Origin: Solirubrobacterales bacterium | GTDB taxonomy: Bacteria; Actinomycetota; Thermoleophilia; Solirubrobacterales; Solirubrobacteraceae | NCBI GenBank assembly: GCA_009781575.1 | Contig: WQXW01000013.1 | Location: forward strand, 1 to 14,468 | Direction of reading: 5' to 3' | Length of the DNA stretch: 14,468 nt | In this document: positions 5,659 to 12,362 of the stretch, piece after piece | Position numbering within the stretch: position 1 is the stretch's first letter | Layout of the letters: each line of letters starts with the position of its first letter | Made by a program: the position numbers and the translations under genes | The notes under the pieces: generated by a model | Told to the model about the DNA's origin: nothing | The model's input: the letters and a program-made list of their open reading frames with translations, nothing else | The model's database searches: none

Positions 5659-6792
5659 TCACCACTCGCGCAACCGCGCGCACACGAGCAGGTCCTCCCC
5701 CACTCGCTCCCACTCGAAGGTGAGCGCCCGCAGCGCGTCGGAGATGCGCTCCACGCCTTCGCCCTCCAGCGGGTCGCGCGCGGTGCGGCCGCCGAAGAGG
5801 ATCGGCGCCAGGAAGAGGCGCATTTCGTCGATCTCGCCCGCGTCGAGGAACGCGCCCGCCAGGTGGGGGCCGCCCTCCAGCAGCGCCGAGGTGACCCCCG
5901 CGGCGCCCAGCTGGTCCAGCGCCGAGCGCGCGCGGCTCGGCTCGTTCTCGCCGGTCGCCACGATCACCTGCGCGCCCGCGGCCTCCAGCGCGTCCGCGTC
6001 CGCGCGCGCCGCCGCGCGCGACACCACCACCGTGAGCGGCACCTCGCGCGCGCTGCGCACCAGCGTGCCGCCCACCGGCAGGCGCGCCAGCGAGTCGAAC
6101 ACCACCCTGCGCGGCTGGCGCGCCGGCTGCAGCGGCACGCCCTCCGGCCGCGCGGTCAGCTGCGGGTCGTCGGCCAGCGCGGTGCCGATCCCGATCACCA
6201 CCGCGTCCACCGACGCGCGCCAGTCGTGCGTGCGCAGACGGCTCTCCTCGCCGCTGATCCAGTGCGAGTCGCCGCCCCGCGTGGCCACCTTGCCGTCGAG
6301 TGTCATCGCCGACTTGAACAGCACCCACGGGCGGCCCGTGCGCGCGTGCTTGCGGAAACCCTGGTTGAGCAGGCGCGCCTGCGCGGCCAGCTCGCCGTCC
6401 GCCATCACCACCTCCACGCCCTCGTCGCGCAGGATGCCGAGACCCCTGCCGGACGCCTTCTCGGTGGGGTCGTCGCAGCCGACCACCACGCGCGTCAAGC
6501 CGGCGCGCACGATCGCCTCGGTGCACGGCGGCGTCTTGCCCTCGTGGCAGCACGGCTCCAGCGACACGTAGATGGTCGCGCCCTGCAGCTCCGCGCCCCC
6601 GCACGCGGCGATCGCGTTGACCTCCGCGTGCGGGCCCCCGTAGCGCTCGTGCCTCCCCTCTCCAAGCACCTCCTGCTCGCGCGCGATCACCGCGCCCACC
6701 ACAGGATTGGGCCTCACCTCCGCGCGCCCCGCGCACGCCAGCTCGATCGCGCGCGCGAGGTGCACGTTGTCGGTACGGGTGGTGATCGCCAT
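5659..6792 (-). CDS. ribD: Bifunctional riboflavin deaminase/reductase
   Basis: Deaminates the pyrimidine formed by GTP cyclohydrolase II and then reduces its ribosyl side chain. The 377-residue protein has an N-terminal cytidine-deaminase-like domain with the zinc site HAEVNAI (H55, E57), PCC at 80-82 and C90 in HEGKTPPC. The C-terminal RibD reductase domain has VLFKSAMTLDGKVATRGGDS near 157-176, VDAVVIGIGTALADDP near 195-210, and LLEGGPHLAGAFLDAG. The frame extends upstream to 6960, but that part overlaps the end of the neighbouring gene and lacks family similarity. I chose ATG 6792 (MAITTRTDNVHLARAIELA), which has GGGG about 4-7 nt upstream. It is the first gene of the rib operon. The 55-bp gap before it is too short for an FMN riboswitch and shows none. 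Confidence 0.95.
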   Translation of the reverse strand: MAITTRTDNVHLARAIELACAGRAEVRPNPVVGAVIAREQEVLGEGRHERYGGPHAEVNAIAACGGAELQGATIYVSLEPCCHEGKTPPCTEAIVRAGLTRVVVGCDDPTEKASGRGLGILRDEGVEVVMADGELAAQARLLNQGFRKHARTGRPWVLFKSAMTLDGKVATRGGDSHWISGEESRLRTHDWRASVDAVVIGIGTALADDPQLTARPEGVPLQPARQPRRVVFDSLARLPVGGTLVRSAREVPLTVVVSRAAARADADALEAAGAQVIVATGENEPSRARSALDQLGAAGVTSALLEGGPHLAGAFLDAGEIDEMRLFLAPILFGGRTARDPLEGEGVERISDALRALTFEWERVGEDLLVCARLREW

Positions 6793-6847
6793 CGGCCCCG
6801 TGCAGGATAAACCCACGCGCCAACCCCCGAGCCGCTTTCCCGAGCCG

Positions 6848-8740
6848 CTATCCGCACAGACCGCCGTGCAGGCGGTAGAGCACCATCTCCGGGCCCGGCC
6901 GCGCGTATGAGAGGGGGTAGTAGTCGAACGTCCAGTCGAAGCCGAACGGCACCGATCCACTGCCGGGTGTGAGCGGTGAGATCGCGTGCGCCACCGTCGC
7001 GCGGCGGCGCAGTTCGCGGTAATAGGCGATCGCCCGCGGCACCGCGCGCGGGTCCGCGAAGGCGCGCCCCGACTGCGTGGAGCCGCTCAGCACCCAGCAG
7101 TAGCCGCCGCGCTCGTACCAGTCGATCAGCGCCGGCGCCAGCGTGCGCTCGTAGTCCTCGATGCTCACCACGTAGCTGTGTTCCGGCGCCAGCGCGCCGT
7201 CCGGCGCGATCACGCCCCGCAGCGAGCTGTACTTGATCCAGCGATCGCCCGAGGAGGTCCCCGGGAGGGGGTGGCCCAGATCCTGCACCCACGCATCCGG
7301 CACCACCGGCTCGACCACCACCCTGGAGTTCGCCGGCACGTGCGCCACCATCCACGCGCGCATCAGATTGCGCGTGTCCGCGCGCGCCAGCACCACGTCG
7401 GAGTGCACGCTGTAGATCACGCCCTGCGCCAGCAGCGCCGCCGCGCCCGCCACCGCCAGCCCCGCCCCCAGCGCGCGGGTGAGCGAGCCCCCGGCGCCCA
7501 GCCGCCGCGCCCCCCGCGCCAGCGCGCCCGCCCCCTGGAGTGTGAACAGCGCCGCCAGCAGGCACGCGATCGGGAAGATCGGCATCAGCCAGCGCCCGTA
7601 GTAGCGGCTCTGCAGCCCCATGAACGCCAGGAACAGCAGCGGCGCCGGCACCAGCAGCAGCGCCGCGCGCCGATCGCGCCACCACACGCTCACCGCACCG
7701 CCCGCCGCGGCGATCGCCGGGATCCAGCCGAGCCCCCAGGTGAACGACCACAGGTAGTAGGCGATCCCGCTCTCGCGCGGCGCTCCCAGCTTGCCCTGCG
7801 ATTCGCTCGACACCGTCGACTGGTGCACGAGCCCCGCGTGGAACGCGTGGAAATCGAGCAGCGCGTAGGGGTCGGCCACCACGAACGCGCCCACCGCCGC
7901 CACGCCGGCCAGCACCAGCCCCACCGGCGCGCCCACGCCCCACCGGCCCGGCCCCCCGCGCCCGCGGCCCGCCTCATCCAGGTAGCGGATCGCGCCGGCG
8001 GCCACCAGCGGCACCAGCACGATCCCGGCGGTGTACTTGGTCGCGCAGCCCAGGCCGAGGCCCACCCCCGCGATCAGGTAGTCGATCGTGCGCCCGCGCC
8101 GCAGGATGCCCGCGCTGCCCACCAGCGACAGCGTCAGCGGCGCCAGCGTGGGCACGTCGTTGAGCGCCAGGTGCGAGTAGAACACCGGCAGGAACGCCAC
8201 CCCCTCCAGCGCCGCCGCCAGCAGCCCCACCGCGCGGCCGAAGAGGCGCGCGCCGCAGAGGTACAGCAGCCACAGCGCCGCCACGCCCAGCAGCGCCGCC
8301 GCCACGCGCGCCACCGCGAACACGTCGCCGGGGTAGAGCGCGAACTCGTGCGACACCCCCGCGCGCCCGCCGAACCAGACGGCGAAGATGAAGTGGAGCA
8401 CGTACGTGAACGCGGGGGGGTTGGCGAAGTAGTTGGGATTGAGGTCGTGCCCGAACATGCCAATCGCGCGCGGCACGAAGTGGGCGTTCTCGTCCGCGTT
8501 GTACGCGTACGGCAACCCCTGCCACAGCCCCCACAGCCGCAGCGCCAGCGCGCCCGCGAGGATCGCGCCGAGCGCGCCCCACGCCAGCGCGCGCCGGCCG
8601 CCGGGGCGCCCGGCCGCGGGCGTCTCCGGCGCCGGCGTCTCCGGTGCGGGCGCGCGCGGCGGTGCCGGGCCGGGTGCGTCCGCGGCCGGTCCGGGCGTGC
8701 GCGGCGCGCTCGCGGGTGAGCCCGGCTCAGCAGCGTGCAT
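6848..8740 (-). CDS. Multi-pass GT-C glycosyltransferase, family 39 / PMT_2-like
   Basis: A 630-residue integral membrane protein of the type that moves a sugar from a polyprenyl-phosphate donor to an acceptor outside the membrane. Residues 1-49 are Pro/Ala-rich with a PAPET duplication. TM1 is ~51-72, followed by a first outer loop with DENAHF (D83, E84), fitting the acidic catalytic motif of this fold, and NPNYFANPPAFTYVLHF. Many further hydrophobic segments follow up to ~430, then a soluble C-terminal domain. ATG 8740 lies inside the end of the upstream gene (14-nt overlap), implying translational coupling. Upstream frame extension to 8833 would be shadow sequence within that gene. Substrate and acceptor are unknown. 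It ends 55 bp before ribD on the same strand, so read-through into the rib operon is possible. Confidence 0.85.
   Translation of the reverse strand: MHAAEPGSPASAPRTPGPAADAPGPAPPRAPAPETPAPETPAAGRPGGRRALAWGALGAILAGALALRLWGLWQGLPYAYNADENAHFVPRAIGMFGHDLNPNYFANPPAFTYVLHFIFAVWFGGRAGVSHEFALYPGDVFAVARVAAALLGVAALWLLYLCGARLFGRAVGLLAAALEGVAFLPVFYSHLALNDVPTLAPLTLSLVGSAGILRRGRTIDYLIAGVGLGLGCATKYTAGIVLVPLVAAGAIRYLDEAGRGRGGPGRWGVGAPVGLVLAGVAAVGAFVVADPYALLDFHAFHAGLVHQSTVSSESQGKLGAPRESGIAYYLWSFTWGLGWIPAIAAAGGAVSVWWRDRRAALLLVPAPLLFLAFMGLQSRYYGRWLMPIFPIACLLAALFTLQGAGALARGARRLGAGGSLTRALGAGLAVAGAAALLAQGVIYSVHSDVVLARADTRNLMRAWMVAHVPANSRVVVEPVVPDAWVQDLGHPLPGTSSGDRWIKYSSLRGVIAPDGALAPEHSYVVSIEDYERTLAPALIDWYERGGYCWVLSGSTQSGRAFADPRAVPRAIAYYRELRRRATVAHAISPLTPGSGSVPFGFDWTFDYYPLSYARPGPEMVLYRLHGGLCG
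8621..8650 (-). repeat. 15-bp direct duplication in the GT-C gene N-terminus
   Basis: Two 15-bp units, CGTCTCCGGCGCCGG and CGTCTCCGGTGCGGG, lie in tandem and encode PAPET twice in the disordered N-terminal tail. The unit length equals that of the repeats in ribBA and the GT2 gene. Confidence 0.7.
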
Positions 8741-10271
8741 ACACCGCGTAGAACTGGCTCGTGTAGATACGCCGGAAGCCGGCGATCGGGACCTGATCGA
8801 GCGGATCGTCGCCCACGTCGACGATCGCCTCATAGAAGACCGCCGCGCCGAGCGGATAGACCGCCACGCTGCGCGCGAGGATGCGCTGTTGCAGGCGGGG
8901 ATCGCCCCGCTCCGCCAGCGAGCGCGCCTCGCTGCGCGCCACGATGTTGTGCTGGCCGAAGCCGCCCAGGATCCAGCGCGCGTCGGGGATCAGCTTGTTG
9001 TTGGGCAGCGACAGCAGCGGGCAGCGGTGCAGCGTGCTCCTCACCCCCGGGCTGGCCAGCGCCTGCGCGAGCCCCCGGTGGAAGTCCTCGCGGTAGGCGA
9101 TCTGATTGCGCAGGCTGGTCAGGTTGAAGGAGCTCGTGGTCTCCAGCGCGCCGTACACCACCAGCGCCAGCGCGCCCGCCATCCACACGGTGCGCACAGG
9201 CGAGCGCTCCAGCAGCGCCCAGCCGCCGAGCGTGAGCGCGCAGAAGGGCAGCGCCACCGCGGCGGCGCCCATCAGGTAGCGCGACACGACCGACGCGCCG
9301 ACGGCGCCCTCCGCGAGGAACACCCCCACCAGCAGCGCCAGCGCCGCGAGCAGCTTCACCGTGCGCCGCGGCGCCAGCCACACCGCCAGCGGGATGCCGA
9401 TCAGCACGCCGATCACCACCGGCAGGTGGTCGATGCGCACCCCGAACGACCACACCGAGCCCACCACCGCGGAGAGCCCCTGGGTGCGTTCCAGTTCCTG
9501 CGCCAATTCCGCGGTCGCGTGCAGCGAATGCAGCGGATCGCCGGTCACGATCGCGTCGAAGGTCATCCACAGCACCGGCGCCAGCGCCGCCAGCGCCAGG
9601 TGCGCGAGCCGCCGGCGAGCGGCCTCCGCGCCCGCGCCCTCGCCCTCGCCGCGGCGCGGCCAGTCGCACCACAGCCAGTACGCGCCGCTCAGCACCCACG
9701 CGTCGGGGCGCAACAGGCCGGCCGCCGCCAGCAGCACCAGCACCGCCGCGCCCCGGCGGGGGCGCGCCAGCTCCAGCGCCAGCGCCCACACGATCAGCGC
9801 CACGTAGCTGAGGTCGAGGTAGCCCTGCGCCGCGAGGTTGCCGTCGAAGAAGCGGGTCAGCATCAAGAGGCCCGCGATCACGCCCACCACGGGCCCGAAG
9901 CAGAGGCGCGCCACGCGGTACACGCCCGCCACCAGCGCCACGAAGGAGGCGATCGAGCCGAGCACCACCAGCCGCGCGCCGCCCTGGCCGAAGAGCGAGA
10001 CCACCGCGCCGAAGCCGATCGCCAGCGGATGCTCGGTGGGGCCGCGGTACACGTGCAGGTCCGGCAGGTGGAGGTGCAGCACGTTGCGACCCCACAACAG
10101 CGCGTAGAAGGAGTCGTAGGTCGGGTAGGTGGGGAACGCCAGAAAGCCCACCAGCGCCGCCACCGCCAGCGCCCCGAGCGCGATCGCCGGCCACGGCGCC
10201 CGCCAGATCGCCGCCTGCCGGATGGGCTGGTGGGGGCCCTCCAGTGGCTGTGTCAGCGTCGCGCCTTCCAT
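8727..10271 (-). CDS. Multi-pass membrane protein, probable GT-C glycosyltransferase
   Basis: A 514-residue polytopic protein. TM1 is ~28-47 (IALGALAVAALVGFLAF), followed by an outer loop TYDSFYALLWGRNVLHLHLP with an Asp (D53) where GT-C enzymes place a catalytic acid, then YRGPTEHPLAIGFG. Eight or more hydrophobic stretches follow to about 380, and then a soluble C-terminal domain containing HNIVARSEARSLAERGD. The layout resembles its downstream neighbour, though similarity to a named family is weaker, so it may be a distant GT39 or another polyprenyl-sugar-dependent enzyme. ATG 10271 has GAGGG 8-12 nt upstream. Longer frames up to 11465 are antisense to the GT2 gene and rejected. It starts 111 bp from the divergent GT2 gene and overlaps the next gene by 14 nt. 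Confidence 0.8.
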   Translation of the reverse strand: MEGATLTQPLEGPHQPIRQAAIWRAPWPAIALGALAVAALVGFLAFPTYPTYDSFYALLWGRNVLHLHLPDLHVYRGPTEHPLAIGFGAVVSLFGQGGARLVVLGSIASFVALVAGVYRVARLCFGPVVGVIAGLLMLTRFFDGNLAAQGYLDLSYVALIVWALALELARPRRGAAVLVLLAAAGLLRPDAWVLSGAYWLWCDWPRRGEGEGAGAEAARRRLAHLALAALAPVLWMTFDAIVTGDPLHSLHATAELAQELERTQGLSAVVGSVWSFGVRIDHLPVVIGVLIGIPLAVWLAPRRTVKLLAALALLVGVFLAEGAVGASVVSRYLMGAAAVALPFCALTLGGWALLERSPVRTVWMAGALALVVYGALETTSSFNLTSLRNQIAYREDFHRGLAQALASPGVRSTLHRCPLLSLPNNKLIPDARWILGGFGQHNIVARSEARSLAERGDPRLQQRILARSVAVYPLGAAVFYEAIVDVGDDPLDQVPIAGFRRIYTSQFYAVYARC

Positions 10272-10314
10272 CGAGAGCCCTCGCCGCCGGCGGCGGTGTC
10301 GCCCGCTCGCGCGC

Positions 10315-10344
10315 TTGCCGTCGCGACCTGGCCTTTGGGATACT
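10315..10344 (+). promoter_or_regulatory. Candidate promoter of the GT2-methyltransferase operon
   Basis: TTGCCG (10315-10320) and GATACT (10339-10344) are separated by 18 bp, close to the sigma-70-type -35/-10 layout. Transcription would start near 10351, leaving a leader of about 30 nt before the ATG at 10383. It lies in the only gap between the divergent gene groups. Confidence 0.4.
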
Positions 10345-10356
10345 GGGTGCCGGCCA

Positions 10357-10362
10357 AGTCTA
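10357..10362 (-). promoter_or_regulatory. Candidate -10 box for the divergent GT-C genes
   Basis: TAGACT on the minus strand fits TAnnnT and is identical to the hexamer before rpmB. No matching -35 is seen. It would overlap the plus-strand leader, giving face-to-face promoters and a minus-strand leader near 80 nt. Confidence 0.25.
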
Positions 10363-10382
10363 CGGAACGCGCTGCCTCGCCC

Positions 10383-11510
10383 ATGAAGCTCATCATCCAG
10401 ATCCCCTGCTGGAACGAGGCCGATCAGCTGCCCGCCACGCTCGCCGATCTGCCCCGCCAGCTCGACGGCTTCGAGCGGGTCGAGTGGCTGATCATCGACG
10501 ACGGATCCACCGACGCCACGGTCGCGGTCGCGCGCGCGCACGGCGTCGAGCACGTGGTGCGCCTCACCAACAACCGCGGCCTGGCGGCCGCCTTCCAGGC
10601 CGGGCTCGACGCGTGCCTGAAGCTGGGCGCCGACGTGATCGTCAACACCGACGCCGACAACCAGTACCGCGGCCAGGACGTGGCCCGCCTCGTGGCGCCG
10701 ATCCTCGCCGGCCGGGCCGACATGGTTGTGGGCGACCGCGAGATCGAGAGCCTCGAGCACTTCTCCGCGCTCAAGAAGGCGCTGCAACGGCTGGGCTCCT
10801 GGGTGGTGCGCCAGGCCTCCTCCACCTCGGTGCCCGACACCACCTCCGGCTTTCGCGCCTACAACCGCGAGGCCGCGCTGCAGATGCTGGTGGTCTCCAA
10901 ATTCACCTACACCCTGGAGACGATCATCCAGGCGGGCAAGCTGCTGGTCGCGCTCGACCACGTGCCCGTGCGCACCAACCCCACCACGCGCGAGTCGCGC
11001 CTCTTCCCCTCGATGTGGTCCTACGTGCGGCGCAACGCGATCTCGATCTTCCGCATCTACGCCCAGTACGAGCCGCTGCGCGTCTTCTGGAGCCTCGCCG
11101 CGTTGATCGGGCTGGGCGCGCTCGGGGTGTGGATCCGCTTCGCCGTCGCCTACGCCGAAGGCAGCGGCCGGGGCCACGTGCAGTCGCTGATCCTCGGTGC
11201 GGTGCTCTTCATCGCCGCGGTCGTGCTGTGGGCACTCGGCGTGATCGGCGACCTGCTCGCCGCACAGCGCGTGATGATCCAGAAGACCTTCGAGCGCGTG
11301 CGGCGCATCGAGCTGGAGCTCGACGTGGAGCCCTCCCATTACGCGCGCACCGGCGGGGGCGAGCTCCCGGCCGGGCGCTCCCCGGCCAAGGGGCCCCCAG
11401 CGGAGGGGCCCCCAGCGGAGAGGCCCCCAGCGGAGGCCACCGCGGCGCAGCGGCCCGGGCAGCATCCCGAGGAGCGGCCGGAGGCGCGGCCCGAGCAGGT
11501 GCGGGTGTGA
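10383..11510 (+). CDS. Glycosyltransferase family 2, polyprenyl-phosphate sugar synthase-like
   Basis: A 375-residue GT-A enzyme with two C-terminal membrane helices. This is the GtrB/DPM1-like layout that transfers a sugar from a nucleotide donor to polyprenyl phosphate on the cytoplasmic face. Visible motifs are IIQIPCWNEADQLPATL at 4-20, IIDDGSTDAT at 37-46, the DXD-type NTDADNQYRG at 88-97, and VPDTTSGFRAYNREAAL at 150-166 preceding the acceptor region, then NPTTRESRLFPSMWSY. TM helices are ~234-254 and ~268-293. The tail 325-375 is Pro/Ala/Glu-rich and contains a 15-bp minisatellite. The start MKLIIQIPCWNE is typical. The sugar is not predictable from sequence. Its stop overlaps the methyltransferase start (TGATG). 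Such enzymes commonly supply donors to GT-C transferases like the two divergent genes here. Confidence 0.92.
   Translation: MKLIIQIPCWNEADQLPATLADLPRQLDGFERVEWLIIDDGSTDATVAVARAHGVEHVVRLTNNRGLAAAFQAGLDACLKLGADVIVNTDADNQYRGQDVARLVAPILAGRADMVVGDREIESLEHFSALKKALQRLGSWVVRQASSTSVPDTTSGFRAYNREAALQMLVVSKFTYTLETIIQAGKLLVALDHVPVRTNPTTRESRLFPSMWSYVRRNAISIFRIYAQYEPLRVFWSLAALIGLGALGVWIRFAVAYAEGSGRGHVQSLILGAVLFIAAVVLWALGVIGDLLAAQRVMIQKTFERVRRIELELDVEPSHYARTGGGELPAGRSPAKGPPAEGPPAERPPAEATAAQRPGQHPEERPEARPEQVRV
11390..11434 (+). repeat. 15-bp tandem repeat x3 at the 3' end of the GT2 gene
   Basis: Two identical units GGGGCCCCCAGCGGA (11390-11404, 11405-11419) are followed by one with a single change, GAGGCCCCCAGCGGA (11420-11434). 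They encode a proline/alanine/glutamate pentapeptide repeat (G/R-P-P-A-E) in the cytoplasmic C-terminal tail. Confidence 0.95.
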
Positions 11511-12151
11511 TGGCCCCGTCCGGCACCCGGGCCGCGCCGACCCTCTCGCGCGAGGGGATCGTCACGGGCAACACCTACGACAAGTACTCCACCCCCAACC
11601 CGTTCGCGCGCGCGCTCATGCGCGGCTTCGAGCGCTCGCTGGATGAGCTGCTGGCGGTGGCCGCGCCTGCGTCGGCGCTCGACGTCGGCTGCGGCGAGGG
11701 CGTCGTGGTGCACCGCTGGGCGCGGCAGCGGCCCTCGACCCGCTTCGTCGGCATCGACCTGGAGGAGGACTCGATCCAGGCGGGCTGGGATCGCCACCGC
11801 GCGCCCAACCTCGAGTACCGCACGATGGCAGCCGAAGCGCTGCCGTTCGCGGACGGCGAGTTCGAGCTGGCCAGCGCGATCGAGGTGCTCGAGCACCTCC
11901 CCCACCCCGAGCGCGCGCTCGCCGAGATGGCCCGCTGCGCGCGGGGCCATCTGCTGGTGTCGGTCCCGCGCGAACCGCTGTGGCGCGCGCTCAACGTGGC
12001 CCGCGGCGCCTACTGGGGCGCGCTGGGCAACACCCCGGGCCACCTCAACCACTGGTCCCGGCGCTCCTTCGCGGAGCTGCTCTCCCGCCACGGCGAGCTG
12101 CGCGCGCTGCGCTCCCCGTTCCCGTGGACCATGGCGCTTGTCAGGCTGTAG
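11510..12151 (+). CDS. Class I SAM-dependent methyltransferase
   Basis: A 213-residue Rossmann-fold methyltransferase of the Methyltransf_11 type. Motif I is ALDVGCGEG at 56-64, the acidic end of strand 2 is FVGIDLEEDSI at 79-89, AEALPFADGEFELASAIEVLEHL at 108-130 spans motifs II/III, and LLVSVPREPLW follows. The later GHLNHWSRRSFAELL is typical of small methyltransferases found in glycan and lipid loci. It starts at the ATG sharing one base with the GT2 stop, so the two are translationally coupled. The role is inferred from context as methylation of a sugar or lipid-linked intermediate; the acceptor is unknown. Its 3' end is followed after 19 nt by a GC hairpin and repeat copy 3, which look like its terminator region. 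Confidence 0.9.
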   Translation: MAPSGTRAAPTLSREGIVTGNTYDKYSTPNPFARALMRGFERSLDELLAVAAPASALDVGCGEGVVVHRWARQRPSTRFVGIDLEEDSIQAGWDRHRAPNLEYRTMAAEALPFADGEFELASAIEVLEHLPHPERALAEMARCARGHLLVSVPREPLWRALNVARGAYWGALGNTPGHLNHWSRRSFAELLSRHGELRALRSPFPWTMALVRL

Positions 12152-12157
12152 TGGATC

Positions 12158-12172
12158 TCCCGCAAAATGCGC
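12158..12172 (+). repeat. 15-bp direct repeat, left copy, flanking repeat copy 3
   Basis: TCCCGCAAAATGCGC occurs here and exactly again at 12320-12334. The two copies bracket the upstream GC hairpin and the whole of dispersed repeat copy 3, as a target-site duplication or a pair of protein-binding sites would. Confidence 0.85.
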
Positions 12173-12201
12173 CGGCGCGCGCCCCGGCGGCGGCGCCGGC
12201 C

Positions 12202-12300
12202 GAGCAGCGAGCGTTGCGTGTTTTGTTTTTTGGATTGGTTCCGCGCGGAACGAATCCTCTTTTTGAATCCCCCAACGGTGCCTGCGACAGGCGTGTTCGA
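12202..12300 (+). repeat. Dispersed intergenic repeat, copy 3
   Basis: On the plus strand: GAGCAGCGAGCGTTGCGT, then GTTTTGTTTTTT, the 26-bp near-palindrome (12232-12257), TCTTTTTG, GAATCCCCCAACGGTGCC, and GACAGGCGTGTTCGA. The GAGCAGCG start is shared with copy 1, and the right half is nearly identical to copy 2. A perfect 8-bp GC hairpin (12171-12178 with 12193-12200) lies directly upstream, as at copy 1 but with a different sequence. It follows the methyltransferase gene. Confidence 0.92.
12232..12264 (+). terminator. Candidate intrinsic terminator after the methyltransferase gene
   Basis: Stem 12232-12257 has arms GGATT/AATCC and GTTCC/GGAAC around a GCGC loop with one internal G-G mismatch, and is followed directly by TCTTTTT. 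The orientation is right for ending the GT2-methyltransferase transcript. If it works, the flippase gene needs its own promoter in 12265-12362. Confidence 0.55.
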
Positions 12301-12311
12301 GACCGCCGCGG

Positions 12312-12354
12312 GCTCAGATTCCCGCAAAATGCGCATTTTCAGCGCGCGCTGAGC
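12312..12354. repeat. Nested palindromes before the flippase gene, including right 15-bp direct repeat
   Basis: GCTCAG (12312-12317) pairs with CTGAGC (12349-12354). Inside lie two perfect 14-bp palindromes, AAAATGCGCATTTT (12326-12339) and TCAGCGCGCGCTGA (12339-12352), sharing one base. An outer pair, TTCCCGC (12319-12325) and GCGGGAA (12375-12381), reaches into the flippase start. The right 15-bp direct repeat occupies 12320-12334. The AT-rich palindrome stands out against the GC-rich background and could be an operator. Confidence 0.7.
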
Positions 12355-12362
12355 GCGGGCCC

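Noticed and set aside
6793..6847. FMN riboswitch or dedicated promoter before ribD
   Set aside because: The gap is 55 bp with no aptamer motifs and no convincing -35/-10 pair.
8433..11510. Very long open frame on the plus strand (1025 codons), and others such as 1163-2920 plus, 8727-11465 minus and 12339-14189 minus
   Set aside because: They are shadows created by high GC. Their translations are Arg/His/Gln/Ala-rich without family motifs, and they lie opposite or upstream of genes with clear motifs. Only the 3' parts (10383-11510 and 8727-10271) are real genes.
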